Assembly: GCF_914768045.1 (NCBI RefSeq)
Contig: NZ_CAJZCD010000003.1
Location: 124,001-188,000, forward strand
Origin: Snodgrassella communis
GTDB taxonomy: Bacteria > Pseudomonadota > Gammaproteobacteria > Burkholderiales > Neisseriaceae
Direction of reading: 5' to 3'
Length of the DNA stretch: 64,000 nucleotides
The position numbers were made by a program, and so were the translations under genes. Shown in pieces: positions 1-11,561 of the stretch (position 1 is the stretch's first letter; each line of letters begins with the position of its first letter). The notes under the pieces are model-generated. The model was given only the letters and a program-made list of their open reading frames with translations. It was not told the DNA's origin and did not search any database.

Positions 1-438
1 CGTTATAAAAGTAGTGATTACTGCGATTTTATAACTGCTTAAGGTTCTGTTCTGACTATCAGGGATATTGATTCCTTAATCTTTTTAATCATTAATTTGG
101 TAGGTTGGAATTTAATGGCTTCCAATTTGGCAGGAATGGCACTACAAAGCAGACTTAAAACCACTGGATCTTATCTTGGTTAAGATAAAATTTCAGTTGC
201 TACCTGGCAGGAAGATAAAATATAAGCACCAGCAAGCTATAAAAACGTTGAATGCTTATAACATAAAGAATTAGTTTATTTAAGTGATGGTGATGGCAGT
301 GAGCACGCAAAATAAGGCTGCCAGACTACACCCGGTATAAAAAAACATTATTTACACTGTGAAATAAATACGAAAACACTGGACATCTGCGCGCATTTTC
401 GGCAAAAATGACGCAATTTTGCTAAAACCAATAAATTT

Positions 439-897
439 ATGAGTGCCTCTATTCTGGTTTTAAACGGCCCTAATCTGAATCTTTTGGGTGTGCGTGAACC
501 GCATATATATGGTTCTACTACACTGGCAGACATCAATCAGAAACTGCTGGTACAGGCACAGGCGGCCGGTATGACGCTGGAAACATTGCAAAGCAATGCT
601 GAACACGTTCTGACAGAACGTATTCAGGCGGCTTTAACTGATGATACCCGGTTTATTATCATTAATCCGGGTGCATTTACGCATACCAGTGTCGCCATTC
701 GTGATGCTTTTGCTGCTGCCGGCAAACCATTTATTGAGGTGCATATTTCCAATGTACATGCCCGCGAGTCTTTCCGGCGTCATTCTTATCTGTCCGATAT
801 TGCTATGGGTGTAATCTGTGGTCTGGGCGTATATGGCTACGAAGCGGCATTACATCGGGCAATAGAATACATTCAAGAGACTAGCCGCCAACACTAA
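439..897 (+). CDS. aroQ: 3-dehydroquinate dehydratase, type II
   Basis: ORF with [22 protein letters not shown]-terminus and [15 protein letters not shown] / [14 protein letters not shown] motifs. Confidence 0.96.
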   Translation: MSASILVLNGPNLNLLGVREPHIYGSTTLADINQKLLVQAQAAGMTLETLQSNAEHVLTERIQAALTDDTRFIIINPGAFTHTSVAIRDAFAAAGKPFIEVHISNVHARESFRRHSYLSDIAMGVICGLGVYGYEAALHRAIEYIQETSRQH

Positions 898-938
898 TAC
901 TTATTGCGGCTAAGTCCAATCACACAAGGGTTCATAAT

Positions 939-1406
939 ATGGATTTACGTAAACTAAAAAAACTCATTGATCTGGTAGAAGAATCCGGCATTGCCGAAAT
1001 CGAAGTTACTGAAGGTGAGGAAAAGGTACGCATTACCCGTACCACTGCTGCAACTCAGCCTATATATGCAGCACCGATGCAGCAACAACCTGCCATAATG
1101 GCAGCAGCACCAGCGACTGCAACAGAAACGGCAGCAGCGGGCTCCACAGCGGAAGCGGCTGCTCCTGATCTCAGCAAAGCAGTGAAATCACCCATGGTCG
1201 GTACATTCTACCGAGCAGCCAGCCCTAATTCTGCGCCGTTTGTTGAAGTTGGTCAGACGGTTAATGCCGGTGATACCTTGTGTATCATTGAAGCCATGAA
1301 ACTGATGAACGAAATCGAAGCTGATCACAGTGGTGTGGTGAAAGAAATTCTTATAGCCAACGGGCAGCCTGTTGAATTCGGTGAACCGCTGTTTATTATT
1401 GAGTAA
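939..1406 (+). CDS. accB: Acetyl-CoA carboxylase biotin carboxyl carrier protein
   Basis: C-terminal biotinyl motif [12 protein letters not shown]; Ala/Pro linker; followed by accC. Confidence 0.97.
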   Translation: MDLRKLKKLIDLVEESGIAEIEVTEGEEKVRITRTTAATQPIYAAPMQQQPAIMAAAPATATETAAAGSTAEAAAPDLSKAVKSPMVGTFYRAASPNSAPFVEVGQTVNAGDTLCIIEAMKLMNEIEADHSGVVKEILIANGQPVEFGEPLFIIE

Positions 1407-1452
1407 TGCTCAATATCAGTAATACTTCCCGTTTCTTACAAGGTACTGCCTT

Positions 1453-2811
1453 ATGTTAAAAAAAATTCTTATTGCCAATCGTGGTGAAATTGCGCTGCGC
1501 ATTCTGCGCGCCTGCCATGAAATGGGCATTGCAACCGTGGCTGTGCATTCAGAAGCAGACAGTGATGCCCTACATGTGAAGCTGGCAGATGAATCAGTAT
1601 GTATTGGTCCGGCCAGCTCTGCTCAGAGTTATCTGAATATTCCCGCTCTGATTTCCGCAGCCGAAGTTACCGATGCTGATGCGATTCATCCCGGCTATGG
1701 TTTTCTGGCTGAAAATGATGGCTTTGCCGAGCAGGTGGAACAGTCTGGCTTTGTATTTATCGGTCCGCGTCCGGAAACCATCCGTCAGATGGGAGACAAG
1801 GTTTCAGCCAAAAAGGCGATGCAGGCTGCGGGAGTACCTTGTGTGCCCGGTTCAGATGGTGCATTGCCGGAAGACGCGCATGAAATTGAAAAAATTGGTG
1901 CGCAAGTTGGTTATCCGGTAATTATTAAAGCTTCCGGTGGTGGTGGCGGTCGTGGTATGCGTGTGGTAGAAAAGGCTGAAGACCTGCTTGCTGCAGTAGA
2001 AATGACGCGCACAGAAGCTGGCGCAGCTTTCGGTAATCCGGCCGTGTATATGGAGCGCTATCTGCAAAAACCGCGCCATATTGAAGTTCAGATACTGTGT
2101 GATGAACATGGCAATGCTATTTATCTGGGTGAACGTGACTGCTCCATGCAGCGACGCCATCAGAAAGTGATTGAAGAGGCACCAGCACCATTTATCACGC
2201 CTGAAGAACGGGAACGCATCGGTACTGCCTGTGTGTCTGCTTGTAAGCGCATCGGTTACCGCGGTGCCGGTACATTTGAATTTCTGTACGAAGACGGTGA
2301 ATTTTTCTTCATTGAAATGAATACCCGCGTACAGGTAGAACATGCCATAACTGAGCTGATTACTGGTGTCGATATTGTTCAGGAACAGATCCGTGTGGCC
2401 TCCGGCCTGCCGTTATCCTATACCCAAGCCGATATCCGCCTGCTGGGACATGCTTTTGAGTGCCGGATTAATGCCGAAGATCCCTATACTTTTGTCCCCA
2501 GTCCTGGCCTGATTACCAGTTGCCACCAGCCCGGTGGCAACGGGGTACGCATCGACAGCCACATATATCAGGGATACACTGTACCACCCTACTACGATAG
2601 TATGATTGGTAAAGTGTGTACCCACGGCCGCAACCGCGAAGAAGCCATTGCCAAAATGCGTGTCGCTTTGCGGGAACTGGCCATTACAGGTATTAAAACC
2701 AATACCAATCTGCATCGCGATATTTTTGCTGACCCGGGCTTTATTCATGGTGGTGAGAGTATTCACTATCTTGAGCAATGGTTACAAAAACACAAAGAAG
2801 CACAAAAATAA
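1453..2811 (+). CDS. accC: Acetyl-CoA carboxylase biotin carboxylase subunit
   Basis: [24 protein letters not shown]-grasp GGGGRGMR; downstream of accB. Confidence 0.97.
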   Translation: MLKKILIANRGEIALRILRACHEMGIATVAVHSEADSDALHVKLADESVCIGPASSAQSYLNIPALISAAEVTDADAIHPGYGFLAENDGFAEQVEQSGFVFIGPRPETIRQMGDKVSAKKAMQAAGVPCVPGSDGALPEDAHEIEKIGAQVGYPVIIKASGGGGGRGMRVVEKAEDLLAAVEMTRTEAGAAFGNPAVYMERYLQKPRHIEVQILCDEHGNAIYLGERDCSMQRRHQKVIEEAPAPFITPEERERIGTACVSACKRIGYRGAGTFEFLYEDGEFFFIEMNTRVQVEHAITELITGVDIVQEQIRVASGLPLSYTQADIRLLGHAFECRINAEDPYTFVPSPGLITSCHQPGGNGVRIDSHIYQGYTVPPYYDSMIGKVCTHGRNREEAIAKMRVALRELAITGIKTNTNLHRDIFADPGFIHGGESIHYLEQWLQKHKEAQK

Positions 2812-2843
2812 TTTACAATACGCATACATTGCGCTTTTATTCA

Positions 2844-2870
2844 CAGGCAGCCGCAGTGGCTGCCTGAAGT
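2844..2870. terminator. Inverted repeat CAGGCAGCC-N5-GGCTGCCTG followed by AAGTTTT (candidate terminator/DUS-like)
   Basis: Perfect 9-bp arms 2844-2852 / 2858-2866 between accC and prmA. Confidence 0.6.
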
Positions 2871-2901
2871 TTTATAGAACATCTACACACGGTAAAAAGC
2901 C

Positions 2902-3798
2902 ATGCACTACCAACAAGTTGTCATTACAGTTACACAGGATAAGGTTGATAAGCTCTCTGATGCGCTGATAGAAAACGGCGCATTGAGTACTGCTATTGAA
3001 GACGCCAATGCCGGTAATGATGATGAGCAGCCAATTTTTGGCGAACCGGATATGCCCACCGAGCAGGTTTGGCAACAAAGCAACATTGTGGCACTGTTTA
3101 GTGAACATGCCGATATTGAAGCCATTGTGTCTGCTGCTGCACACGATTGCGGCATCGATATGCCTCATTATTATCTGGAAACCATTCCCGAGCAGGACTG
3201 GGTAAGATTGACACAATCGCAGTTTGACCCGATTCAGATTTCTTCCCGTTTATGGATTACACCGTCGTGGCATAATCAGCCAACTGAGCCGGGTGTAATT
3301 AATCTGCAACTAGATCCCGGGCTCGCATTTGGTACGGGTAGTCATCCCACTACTCACTTATGTCTGCAATGGCTGGATAAACATGTGCATGGTGGTGAAA
3401 CGCTGCTTGATTATGGTTGTGGTTCAGGCATTCTGGCCATCGCAGCACTGAAACTGGGTGTTGGCCGTGCCTGTGGTGTTGACATTGACCCGCAGGCCAT
3501 ACGTGCCAGTCAGGATAATGCGCTTCAGAATCAGGTAGATGCTGAATTTTTTCTGCCAGACGACCTGCCGGCTGCACAGCAGTTTGATATTGTCATTGCC
3601 AATATTCTGGCCAATCCGCTGCGTATGCTGGCGCAAATGCTGGCTGAACGTACCCGCACTGGTGGCGAGATTGTCTTGTCGGGTATTCTGGCTGAACAGA
3701 CAGAAGAACTGAGTGAAATTTATCGCCAGTGGTTTGACTTGAATTCACCCATAACTTTGGATGGCTGGGTATGCATTAGTGGTCGGAAAAGAGCCTAG
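2902..3798 (+). CDS. prmA: Ribosomal protein L11 methyltransferase
   Basis: DPGLAFGTGSHPTTHLCLQWL and LLDYGCGSGILAIAA motifs. Confidence 0.95.
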   Translation: MHYQQVVITVTQDKVDKLSDALIENGALSTAIEDANAGNDDEQPIFGEPDMPTEQVWQQSNIVALFSEHADIEAIVSAAAHDCGIDMPHYYLETIPEQDWVRLTQSQFDPIQISSRLWITPSWHNQPTEPGVINLQLDPGLAFGTGSHPTTHLCLQWLDKHVHGGETLLDYGCGSGILAIAALKLGVGRACGVDIDPQAIRASQDNALQNQVDAEFFLPDDLPAAQQFDIVIANILANPLRMLAQMLAERTRTGGEIVLSGILAEQTEELSEIYRQWFDLNSPITLDGWVCISGRKRA

Positions 3799-3921
3799 AC
3801 ATCTGGCTTGACCATTTGCCTGATAGCACTAATACGGCATGCTAACGCAATATAACAACTATCCTTTTTTGACAGTACGGAATTTCCTCCCTCTTTAACT
3901 ATTTTGGTTTACTGAAATATC

Positions 3922-4716
3922 ATGTCTAAAACTATCACTGTTATTTGTCCTAAATGCCATGCAGAAAACACTGTAACGACACCGCCACGCGATGGGGGAC
4001 GTGTTGTGTGTCGCCAGTGTCAGCACAGATTTATTGTTGTATCCAAAATCCGCGCTAATAAAAATGTTACCCCGCGGGCAGCAACCGGCAAGGATGCTAA
4101 CCAGCAGGTACCAAGTGCTGATGAAGTTATGGATATACTGAGTAACGCTCTGAATTTGAAGCAGACTGCCAGCCAGAAGCGTGCGCAGGAAAAAATTTAT
4201 ACCAATGCGCCCTCACCAAGGAATACCTCAGTCATCGACAAGCGGCCGAATTTTAATACTCTGTTAAATCAAGCAGCTAAAAAAGTTGAAATCCGCGCCG
4301 CCAAAGTGGCTGAACAGGAACCGGAACATTTATCCACGCCACAACCGCAATTGGCTAGCAGTGAACTGCTGCTCAACCGTGCTTCTGCACATAATGCAGT
4401 AAAAGAAGTATCGGCTCCTGCCAACGTACCAGTACCTGTACCGGAGGAAAACACCACCAATATTTCCATGAACAGCAATGTGAATAACTTGAATAATCTT
4501 GTATTTACTTTACTGCCTAATGACAATCAAAATCACGCAGATGTACCATTACTGCTCAATGATGCCATCGAAAAAACTGATGCCATCCATGCTAAAACTG
4601 AATTTCTGCACCACCAGCAGGACAAGTTATCCAAAGAATTTAACTGGACTCTGGCCACAATTGTTGCGTTAACGGTACTGATGATGCAGTTATTTTATTT
4701 AATGGCTATCAAATGA
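3922..4716 (+). CDS. Zinc-ribbon (MJ0042-type) domain protein with C-terminal TM segment
   Basis: N-terminal CPKCHAENTV...CRQCQHRF; hydrophobic C-terminus. Confidence 0.75.
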   Translation: MSKTITVICPKCHAENTVTTPPRDGGRVVCRQCQHRFIVVSKIRANKNVTPRAATGKDANQQVPSADEVMDILSNALNLKQTASQKRAQEKIYTNAPSPRNTSVIDKRPNFNTLLNQAAKKVEIRAAKVAEQEPEHLSTPQPQLASSELLLNRASAHNAVKEVSAPANVPVPVPEENTTNISMNSNVNNLNNLVFTLLPNDNQNHADVPLLLNDAIEKTDAIHAKTEFLHHQQDKLSKEFNWTLATIVALTVLMMQLFYLMAIK

Positions 4717-6053
4717 GCACCCCTGTAACAGGTAATCAGGATTTTTTTTACAATAATCGTTTTATTCACGATTTTCGGCAGGCTTCTCCTTATATTCACC
4801 ATTTTAATGGTAAAACTCTGGTACTGGCCATTAGTAGCCATGTTCTGGTAAGCGACAAACTGGCGGCGCTGGCTGCCGACATATTGTTACTTACCAGTCT
4901 TGGCATGCGACTGGTCATCATTCACGGTTGCAGCCAGTTTATTCGAGCCATAGCTGATTGCCATACTGCCATCAGCATTGATGAAAATCCTGTTACCGAT
5001 GAGGCTGCTCTCAGGCTGGTCAAACAGGCCTGTGGTATAGCTCGCTTCGATCTGGAGGCAGCTTTATCCATGATGCCGACACAGGTAATGGATCACAGTG
5101 TTCCCAATGTACGCATTAGTAGTGGCAACTTTCTGCGCGCTAAACCACTAGGTGTGATTAATGGTATTGATATGGGATATAGCGGTAGTGTACGCAAAGT
5201 AGATGCCGCCGCCATTGAAGAGCATCTGGTACGCAATCAGCTGGTATTCATCAGCCCGATTGGTCATTCACTCAGTGGCCAGTCTTATCGTCTGCCGGTA
5301 AATGAAGTTGCTCAGGCTGTATCGGAAGCCATTAATGCAGAAAAACTGATTTTTCTGGGCACGCAGCAAGGTATACTGGATGAACAACAGCAAACCATCA
5401 GCAAACTGAACTGTATTGAAATCCGTCAGCTTCTGGCCAGAAACATTACCGATAAACGCCAGACAGAATTGTTGCAAACTGCGGTACATGTACTCGAACA
5501 TGGCGTACAACGCGTACATGTGCTTTCCGGTCTGCACGATGGCAGTCTGCTACTGGAATTATTTACCCGCGAAGGCAGTGGCACTGCCATGGCCAAAGCG
5601 CCGTTCATGCGTATCCGCCCAGCCGAGAACAAGGATATTGGTGAAATTCTGCAACTGATTGCCCCATTGGAAGCTGCGGGTATTCTCCTGCCGCGCGACA
5701 GCGAATATATGGAAAATCATATTCATGAATTTTCAGTGCTGGAACAGGATTGCTATGTTTATGGCTGCGTAGCTCTGCATGTCTATCCACAGGAAAAAGC
5801 TGGCGAGCTGGCCTGTCTGATTGTCTCACCAAATGCACGTACGCGTGGCTATGGAGAGCTGCTACTATCACATGTCATCAAACAAGCACAAGAATTACAG
5901 CTACAGGTTCTGTTTGCTTTGAGCACCAATACCGGCGACTGGTTTATTGAACGTGGCTTTACCAGTGCCACACTGGCGCAATTACCGTTAAAACGACAGC
6001 AGCAGTACACAAGCAATAAACGCCAGTCGAAAATATTTCGTCGCCAACTTTAA
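4713..6053 (+). CDS. argA: Amino-acid N-acetyltransferase (N-acetylglutamate synthase)
   Basis: Amino acid kinase-like domain plus C-terminal GNAT domain ([22 protein letters not shown]); overlaps upstream gene by 4 nt. Confidence 0.92.
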   Translation: MSTPVTGNQDFFYNNRFIHDFRQASPYIHHFNGKTLVLAISSHVLVSDKLAALAADILLLTSLGMRLVIIHGCSQFIRAIADCHTAISIDENPVTDEAALRLVKQACGIARFDLEAALSMMPTQVMDHSVPNVRISSGNFLRAKPLGVINGIDMGYSGSVRKVDAAAIEEHLVRNQLVFISPIGHSLSGQSYRLPVNEVAQAVSEAINAEKLIFLGTQQGILDEQQQTISKLNCIEIRQLLARNITDKRQTELLQTAVHVLEHGVQRVHVLSGLHDGSLLLELFTREGSGTAMAKAPFMRIRPAENKDIGEILQLIAPLEAAGILLPRDSEYMENHIHEFSVLEQDCYVYGCVALHVYPQEKAGELACLIVSPNARTRGYGELLLSHVIKQAQELQLQVLFALSTNTGDWFIERGFTSATLAQLPLKRQQQYTSNKRQSKIFRRQL

Positions 6054-6118
6054 ACGCAACCGGCGAAAAATCTTTTACAATCTATTCTTTCCCCCCTGAT
6101 TGGCATAAAGGAAGTCAC

Positions 6119-6391
6119 ATGAGTCATATGGTGCATTGCATTAAACTGGGCAAAGAAGCACCCGGAATGAAATTCCCACCATTTCCCAATGAACTGGGTA
6201 AACGTATTTACGATAATGTATCGCAGGAAGCATGGGACGGCTGGTTACGTTATCAGACTATGATTATTAATGAAAATCGTCTCAGTCTGGCTGACCCGCG
6301 AGCCCGCCAGTACATTACCCAACAAATGGAAAATTATTTCTTCGGTGATGGTGCTGACCACATCAGTGGCTATACTCCGCCACAAGAATAA
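6119..6391 (+). CDS. yggX: Oxidative damage protection protein, YggX family (Fe(2+)-trafficking)
   Basis: [36 protein letters not shown]. Confidence 0.93.
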   Translation: MSHMVHCIKLGKEAPGMKFPPFPNELGKRIYDNVSQEAWDGWLRYQTMIINENRLSLADPRARQYITQQMENYFFGDGADHISGYTPPQE

Positions 6392-6462
6392 CATCCAATG
6401 GCTGTTCGACTGTTTGCAGATGAACAGCTTTTTTATTTACCCCATATCTTATTACAGCTTTT

Positions 6463-7014
6463 ATGGTAATCCGGCTTATTAAAAGTGATTTATTTCGTTA
6501 TAGTGGCCGTACTGACTGGCGCACATTCATACGCCACTACTTTTGTAACCGTGGCTTTCGCTTTTCCTGCTGGTTCAGACTGGCTTCCGCAACGGGAATC
6601 TGGCGCAAACTGGCCTACCCGATGTATGCATGGCAGAAACGCTGTAGTGGTATCATCATCAGCCCGCGTACATCTGTTGGCTACGGGTTGTATATCGGCC
6701 ATGGCGGGCCGCTGATTATTAACAGCAATGCCCGGCTGGGTAATAATGTGAATCTTTCACCCTACACAGTAATCGGTGCCAACAATGGGGCAGCTGCCAT
6801 CATTGGTGACAATGTCTATATCGGCCCCAATTGTAATCTGATTGAAAACGTCTGCATCGGTGACAATGCTACTATTGGCGCCGGCAGTGTCGTTACCAAA
6901 AATATCCCGGCAAATGCAACTGCGGCAGGTAATTACGCTAAGGTATTAAATTATCAGAATCCCGGGCGGTTTATTCACAACCGCTGGCCACCAATGAATA
7001 CACATGACACTTGA
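6463..7014 (+). CDS. Serine acetyltransferase-like hexapeptide-repeat transferase
   Basis: Left-handed beta-helix repeats (GHGGPLIINSNARLGNNVNLSPYTVIG...IGAGSVVTKNIPANATAAGN). Confidence 0.75.
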   Translation: MVIRLIKSDLFRYSGRTDWRTFIRHYFCNRGFRFSCWFRLASATGIWRKLAYPMYAWQKRCSGIIISPRTSVGYGLYIGHGGPLIINSNARLGNNVNLSPYTVIGANNGAAAIIGDNVYIGPNCNLIENVCIGDNATIGAGSVVTKNIPANATAAGNYAKVLNYQNPGRFIHNRWPPMNTHDT

Positions 7015-7099
7015 CCTGTATGCAAAACAGTGCCAATGTTAATAAATTAAACCCAAGCTGACACACGCTTACCCATAATGACAGTCACAGGTGTATCTC

Positions 7100-9163
7100 A
7101 TGTCCGAAATTCAGCCACACTTACTTTGCCGCGAACTCAGCCTACTGGCATTCAATCGTCGTGTACTGGCACAGGCTCAAGACACACAGGTTCCCCTGCT
7201 CGAACGTTTACGTTTTTTATGTATTGTTTCTTCCAATCTGGACGAGTTTTTTGAAGTACGCATGGCATGGCTGCGACGTACCCGTCAACTCTCGCCTCAT
7301 ATTCCACTGGCTAACGGTGAACTGCCGGAAACCGTAATCACTAATGTAACCAAACAAGCACATGCCATTATTGCCGAACAATACCGCCTGTTTAACGAAG
7401 AGCTGATTCCAGCCTTGCGCAGTGAAGGCATCTCGTTTTATCCGCGCAGTGCCTGGAGCGAAGCACAGCGTCAGTGGGTGGCTGATTATTTCAAGCATGA
7501 ATTATTACCCATTCTCACGCCTATCGGACTGGATCCATCACATCCCTTCCCACGTTTACTCAACAAATCACTGAATTTTGCCGTAGAGCTGGAAGGTAAA
7601 GATGCTTTTGGCCGGACTGGAGGCATGGCCATTGTTCAGGCACCGCGTATTCTGCCGCGGGTATTGAAGATGCCTAAAGAGTTATGCAATGGGCACGATG
7701 GTTTTGTATTCCTGTCTTCCATTTTGCATGCCCATGTACATACGCTGTTTACTGGTATGAGTGTCAAAGGCTGTTATCAGTTCCGCATTACCCGCGACAG
7801 CGATTTAAGTGTTGACGAAGAGGATTTAGAGAATCTGCGCACCGCCATTGCCGGCGAATTACAGGGGCGACAGTATGGAGAAGGTGTACGTTTGGAGGTA
7901 GCAGACAATTGTCCGGCACATGTTTATGATTTTCTCCTCAGCCACTTTCATCTGGGGCGCGATGAGTTATACCGAGTGAATGGTCCGGTAAATCTGGTAC
8001 GCCTGATGGCCGTACCGGATATGGTTGAACGCAATGATTTAAAATTTCCGCCATTTATTCCCGGCACACCAACCATACTGACTAAAAATCGCGATCTGTT
8101 CAGTATTATCAATCAGCGCGATATTTTACTCTATCATCCCTATCAGTCCTTTGAACCAACAGTGCGCCTGATTCAGGAGGCAGCAGATGACCCTCAGGTT
8201 ATTGCCATCAAAATGACTATCTACCGCACCGGTAGTAATTCTGATCTAGTAAAGGCACTGATGAAAGCGGCACTGGCTGGTAAACAGGTTACAGTGGTGG
8301 TTGAACTAATGGCACGTTTTGACGAAGAAACCAATCTGAACTGGGCCAGCCAGTTAGAAACTGCTGGTGCCCATGTGGTTTATGGCGTATTCGGCTACAA
8401 AGTTCATGCCAAAATGGCACTGATTGTGCGCCGTGAAGACGGTAAACTGAAACGCTATGCTCATGTCAGCACTGGCAACTACCATCAGGGCACCAGTCGC
8501 ACCTATACCGATCTGGGACTGATGACTTGTAACCGGGACATTTGTATTGATGTCAACACAGTGTTTATGGAAATTACCGGATTGGGACAGCCCAACCATC
8601 TGAATAAGATAGCCCAAAGCCCATTCACACTGCACAAAATGCTACTCGAGAGTATTAACGGTGAAATCGAACAGGCCAAAGCTGGCAAGGCTGCGCGTAT
8701 TATTGCCAAAATGAATGCGCTGGTTGAACCCAGTATTGTTGATGCCCTGTATGCAGCCAGTCAGGCTGGCGTACAGATAGAGCTTATTGTACGCGGAATG
8801 TGTGTATTGCGGCCGAGTGTTAAAGGGCTATCGGAAAATATTCGGGTTCGTTCTATTGTCGGCCGCCTGCTGGAGCATGCACGAGTATTTTATTTTGAAA
8901 ACGGCGGTGATACCAAAGTATGGATATCCAGTGCCGACTGGATGGGGCGCAATCTGTTCCGGCGCGTAGAAATTTGTACACCAATTGAAACACCTGAGCT
9001 AAAACAACGTATAATCAAAGAGACACTGATGTTCGCTCTGGCTGATAATCAGTGTGCTTGGTTGATGCAGCCTGATGGTCAGTACCGGCGAATTAAGACA
9101 GCAGATAATGAACCCGTAACCAATATGCAAAATATGCTGATTGAGCGCTATCGCCAACAGTAA
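7100..9163 (+). CDS. ppk1: Polyphosphate kinase 1
   Basis: LSLLAFNRRVLAQAQD, SSNLDEFFEVRMA, KVHAKMALIVRRE, STGNYHQGTSRTYTDLGL; start moved from the GTG at 7091 to the ATG at 7100. Confidence 0.97.
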   Translation: MSEIQPHLLCRELSLLAFNRRVLAQAQDTQVPLLERLRFLCIVSSNLDEFFEVRMAWLRRTRQLSPHIPLANGELPETVITNVTKQAHAIIAEQYRLFNEELIPALRSEGISFYPRSAWSEAQRQWVADYFKHELLPILTPIGLDPSHPFPRLLNKSLNFAVELEGKDAFGRTGGMAIVQAPRILPRVLKMPKELCNGHDGFVFLSSILHAHVHTLFTGMSVKGCYQFRITRDSDLSVDEEDLENLRTAIAGELQGRQYGEGVRLEVADNCPAHVYDFLLSHFHLGRDELYRVNGPVNLVRLMAVPDMVERNDLKFPPFIPGTPTILTKNRDLFSIINQRDILLYHPYQSFEPTVRLIQEAADDPQVIAIKMTIYRTGSNSDLVKALMKAALAGKQVTVVVELMARFDEETNLNWASQLETAGAHVVYGVFGYKVHAKMALIVRREDGKLKRYAHVSTGNYHQGTSRTYTDLGLMTCNRDICIDVNTVFMEITGLGQPNHLNKIAQSPFTLHKMLLESINGEIEQAKAGKAARIIAKMNALVEPSIVDALYAASQAGVQIELIVRGMCVLRPSVKGLSENIRVRSIVGRLLEHARVFYFENGGDTKVWISSADWMGRNLFRRVEICTPIETPELKQRIIKETLMFALADNQCAWLMQPDGQYRRIKTADNEPVTNMQNMLIERYRQQ

Positions 9164-9248
9164 TGTGCTTATCAGCCATAATATAGAGTGGCCGATCAGA
9201 ATGGAAAAATAAATTTACAATAGGCAGTTTAGCCAGTGCCATGGCAAA

Positions 9249-9287
9249 AAAAGCAAGGTTTATCCATCTGGATGCCTTGCTTTTCGT
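9249..9287. terminator. Bidirectional terminator between ppk1 and dut
   Basis: AAAAGCAAGG ... CCTTGCTTTT inverted repeat. Confidence 0.75.
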
Positions 9288-9304
9288 TTATTGAAGACCA
9301 AAAA

Positions 9305-9766
9305 TCAGTGGTGTCCGGTACTACCAAAGCCCCCTTCACCGCGGCTGCTTTGCACAAATTCATCAACAACAGTAAAAGCCGCCTGCATCACCGGCACAAT
9401 AATCATCTGCGCAATCCGTGCCAGTGGTTCAATTACATATGCTTCCTGACTGCGATTCCAAAGTGATACTTTTAATTCACCCTGATAATCTGAATCAATC
9501 AGCCCTACCAGATTACCCAGCACAATACCATGCTTATGCCCCAGACCGGAACGCGGTAAGATTAAGGCGGCATAGCCTGGGTCGGCCAGATAGACGGCTA
9601 GCCCTGTTGGCAGCAGAAAGCTTTCTCCCGGCTGTAAAGTAACGGGTGCTTCAATACAGGCGCGTAAATCCAGACCAGCCGAACCAATAGTTGCATATTG
9701 TGGTAACTGTTCCGCCATTAACGGATGCAATACCTTAATTTGTACAGATAACTCAGTAGAACTCAT
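9305..9766 (-). CDS. dut: dUTP diphosphatase
   Basis: [47 protein letters not shown] motifs. Confidence 0.97.
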   Translation of the reverse strand: MSSTELSVQIKVLHPLMAEQLPQYATIGSAGLDLRACIEAPVTLQPGESFLLPTGLAVYLADPGYAALILPRSGLGHKHGIVLGNLVGLIDSDYQGELKVSLWNRSQEAYVIEPLARIAQMIIVPVMQAAFTVVDEFVQSSRGEGGFGSTGHH

Positions 9767-9835
9767 AAACCAGTCTTTATATCAATCACAGTTAACAAAA
9801 TCAGGGCAGTATGCCCCAGATATATACAGCTTTAC

Positions 9836-11023
9836 TTATAAGCGCGCCAGCAGTTGCGCTAGCCGGACAACAATAGCAGTAGCCGTATCATCCTTACTCA
9901 TTTGCGGTAAGGCAGTTTCCTGCTCGTCATCAAGCAAGACTACTTGGTTAGAGGCTTTACCCATTGCCTGACTCACTTCATTAGCCACTAATAACGGTAC
10001 CCCTTTTTTCAACCGTTTGGCACGTGCATGATCCAGCACATGCTCACTTTCAGCAGCAAAACCCACACAGAACGGCGCATCAGCCCGGGCAGCCACAGTA
10101 GCCAGAATATCAGCATTCTCAGCAAGTTCTATCACCGGCACGGATTGTCCGGCCTGTTTTTTCAATTTCTGTTCACTACGGTTTCTAACCTTGTAATCAG
10201 CCACCGCTGCTACAGATATAAACACATCCTGTCCGGGCAATAACCGCTGCACAGCCGCCAGCATTGCATCCGCACTGATGGCCTGTTCTGTATAAGCCAG
10301 TCCGGCTGCCAGCGCTGTTTGCACTTGTCCATATACCAATGACACATTAGCTCCGGCAGCACGACATGCACGTGCAAGTGCCATTCCCATCTGCCCACTG
10401 GAAATATTGGTAATACCCCGTACCGGGTCAATTGCTTCAAAAGTGGCTCCGGCAGTAATCAATACCCTTTTACCCGCCAGCACAGGTGGTGTCCAGACAT
10501 CAACCAGCAAATCAGCCAGATCTGCCGCTTCCAGCATACGCCCGCTGCCAACTTCGCCACAGGCCTGTTCACCAACGGCCGGCCCCAGTATTCTTATCTG
10601 ATCCTGCTGTAATAACGCCAGATTGCGCTGATTGGCTGGATTATTCCACATCTGCACATTCATCGCAGGTGCAACTGCCAAAGGACAATTGCGCGCGGCC
10701 ACCAGAGTGGTCAGCAGATTATCTGCCATGCCCTGAGCTATTTTGGCCAGCGTATTGGCAGAAGCGGGTGCAATCAGCATCACATCTGCCTGCCGGCTTA
10801 AATTAATGTGCGCCATACCATGACCACCAGACCCATCATGCGTATCCAGCAATACCGGCTCTCCACTCAGAGCCTGAAAGGTAGTTGGGCTGATAAAATC
10901 AGTAGCCGCCTGAGTCATCACCACATTTACCTGATGCCCTGCCTTTTTCAGCAGCCGCACCAGCTCACAACTTTTATATGCGGCAATACCACCACAAATA
11001 CCCAGCAATACCTTTTTTTTCAT
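9836..11023 (-). CDS. coaBC: Bifunctional phosphopantothenoylcysteine decarboxylase / phosphopantothenate-cysteine ligase
   Basis: GICGGIAAYKSCELVRLL; PAMNVQMWNNPA; VLITAGATFEAIDPVRGITNISSGQMG. Confidence 0.96.
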   Translation of the reverse strand: MKKKVLLGICGGIAAYKSCELVRLLKKAGHQVNVVMTQAATDFISPTTFQALSGEPVLLDTHDGSGGHGMAHINLSRQADVMLIAPASANTLAKIAQGMADNLLTTLVAARNCPLAVAPAMNVQMWNNPANQRNLALLQQDQIRILGPAVGEQACGEVGSGRMLEAADLADLLVDVWTPPVLAGKRVLITAGATFEAIDPVRGITNISSGQMGMALARACRAAGANVSLVYGQVQTALAAGLAYTEQAISADAMLAAVQRLLPGQDVFISVAAVADYKVRNRSEQKLKKQAGQSVPVIELAENADILATVAARADAPFCVGFAAESEHVLDHARAKRLKKGVPLLVANEVSQAMGKASNQVVLLDDEQETALPQMSKDDTATAIVVRLAQLLARL

Positions 11024-11561
11024 TACCTATACCATCTATAACCAAAAATCAGCCTGTAACAGATATTCACCTTCAATCCACTTCATCACTCAGTAAAATG
11101 ATGCAAACTATTTGATTAAATGGAAATTTTTTTTGCACAATCCATCTGTTTTGGTAAACAGATATTTATGCAGACAGTAGCTTATCCAGCAGCAGACAAA
11201 GCCAGAGTGGCAAGTCAGACCTGAACGAATATAACAGACAATTATTACATGATACACTAGGCACTGCCGCGTTTACCAGACAGACCATGACTAAAAAAAC
11301 CGCACTTTAGTCTCATCCTAACAAAAATTAATTCAAGTTAGAAGCAACATTAAATACTTGTTTATATGAAAAGTTATACATCAACTGGAGAATTAAAATG
11401 TATTAACAGTTAAATTTCATTGCCCCACGCAAAATGCTTGCATACAATGCCCACCCTAAAGCAGGAGCAGAATCGTTTTTGCACCGTTCTTTACACATTA
11501 CAGTAAACATCCATATGCCGAGCATTGGCTGGAACGATTTTTTCTGGAGTACCCCCTTATC

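Noticed and set aside
1-330. A frame upstream of aroQ reads RYKSSDYCDFITA*GSVLTIRDIDSLIFLIINLVGWNLMASNLAGMALQSRLKTTGSYLG*DKISVATWQEDKI*APASYKNVECL*HKELVYLSDGDGSEHAK*, with several TAA codons where Gln could fit
   Set aside because: Stop density (about 1 in 24 codons) is what random AT-rich DNA would give; no recognisable family and it runs off the window edge, so neither a pseudogene nor stop-codon recoding can be supported.
1852-2343. 163-aa ORF antisense to accC and similar long antisense ORFs (e.g. 11736-12401 minus, 33116-33676 minus, 37604-38182 plus)
   Set aside because: Shadow ORFs opposite well-conserved housekeeping genes; no independent coding evidence.
11100-11560. Long leader upstream of potG considered as a riboswitch
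   Set aside because: Only weak hairpins seen by eye; no match to a known riboswitch core that I can recognise.
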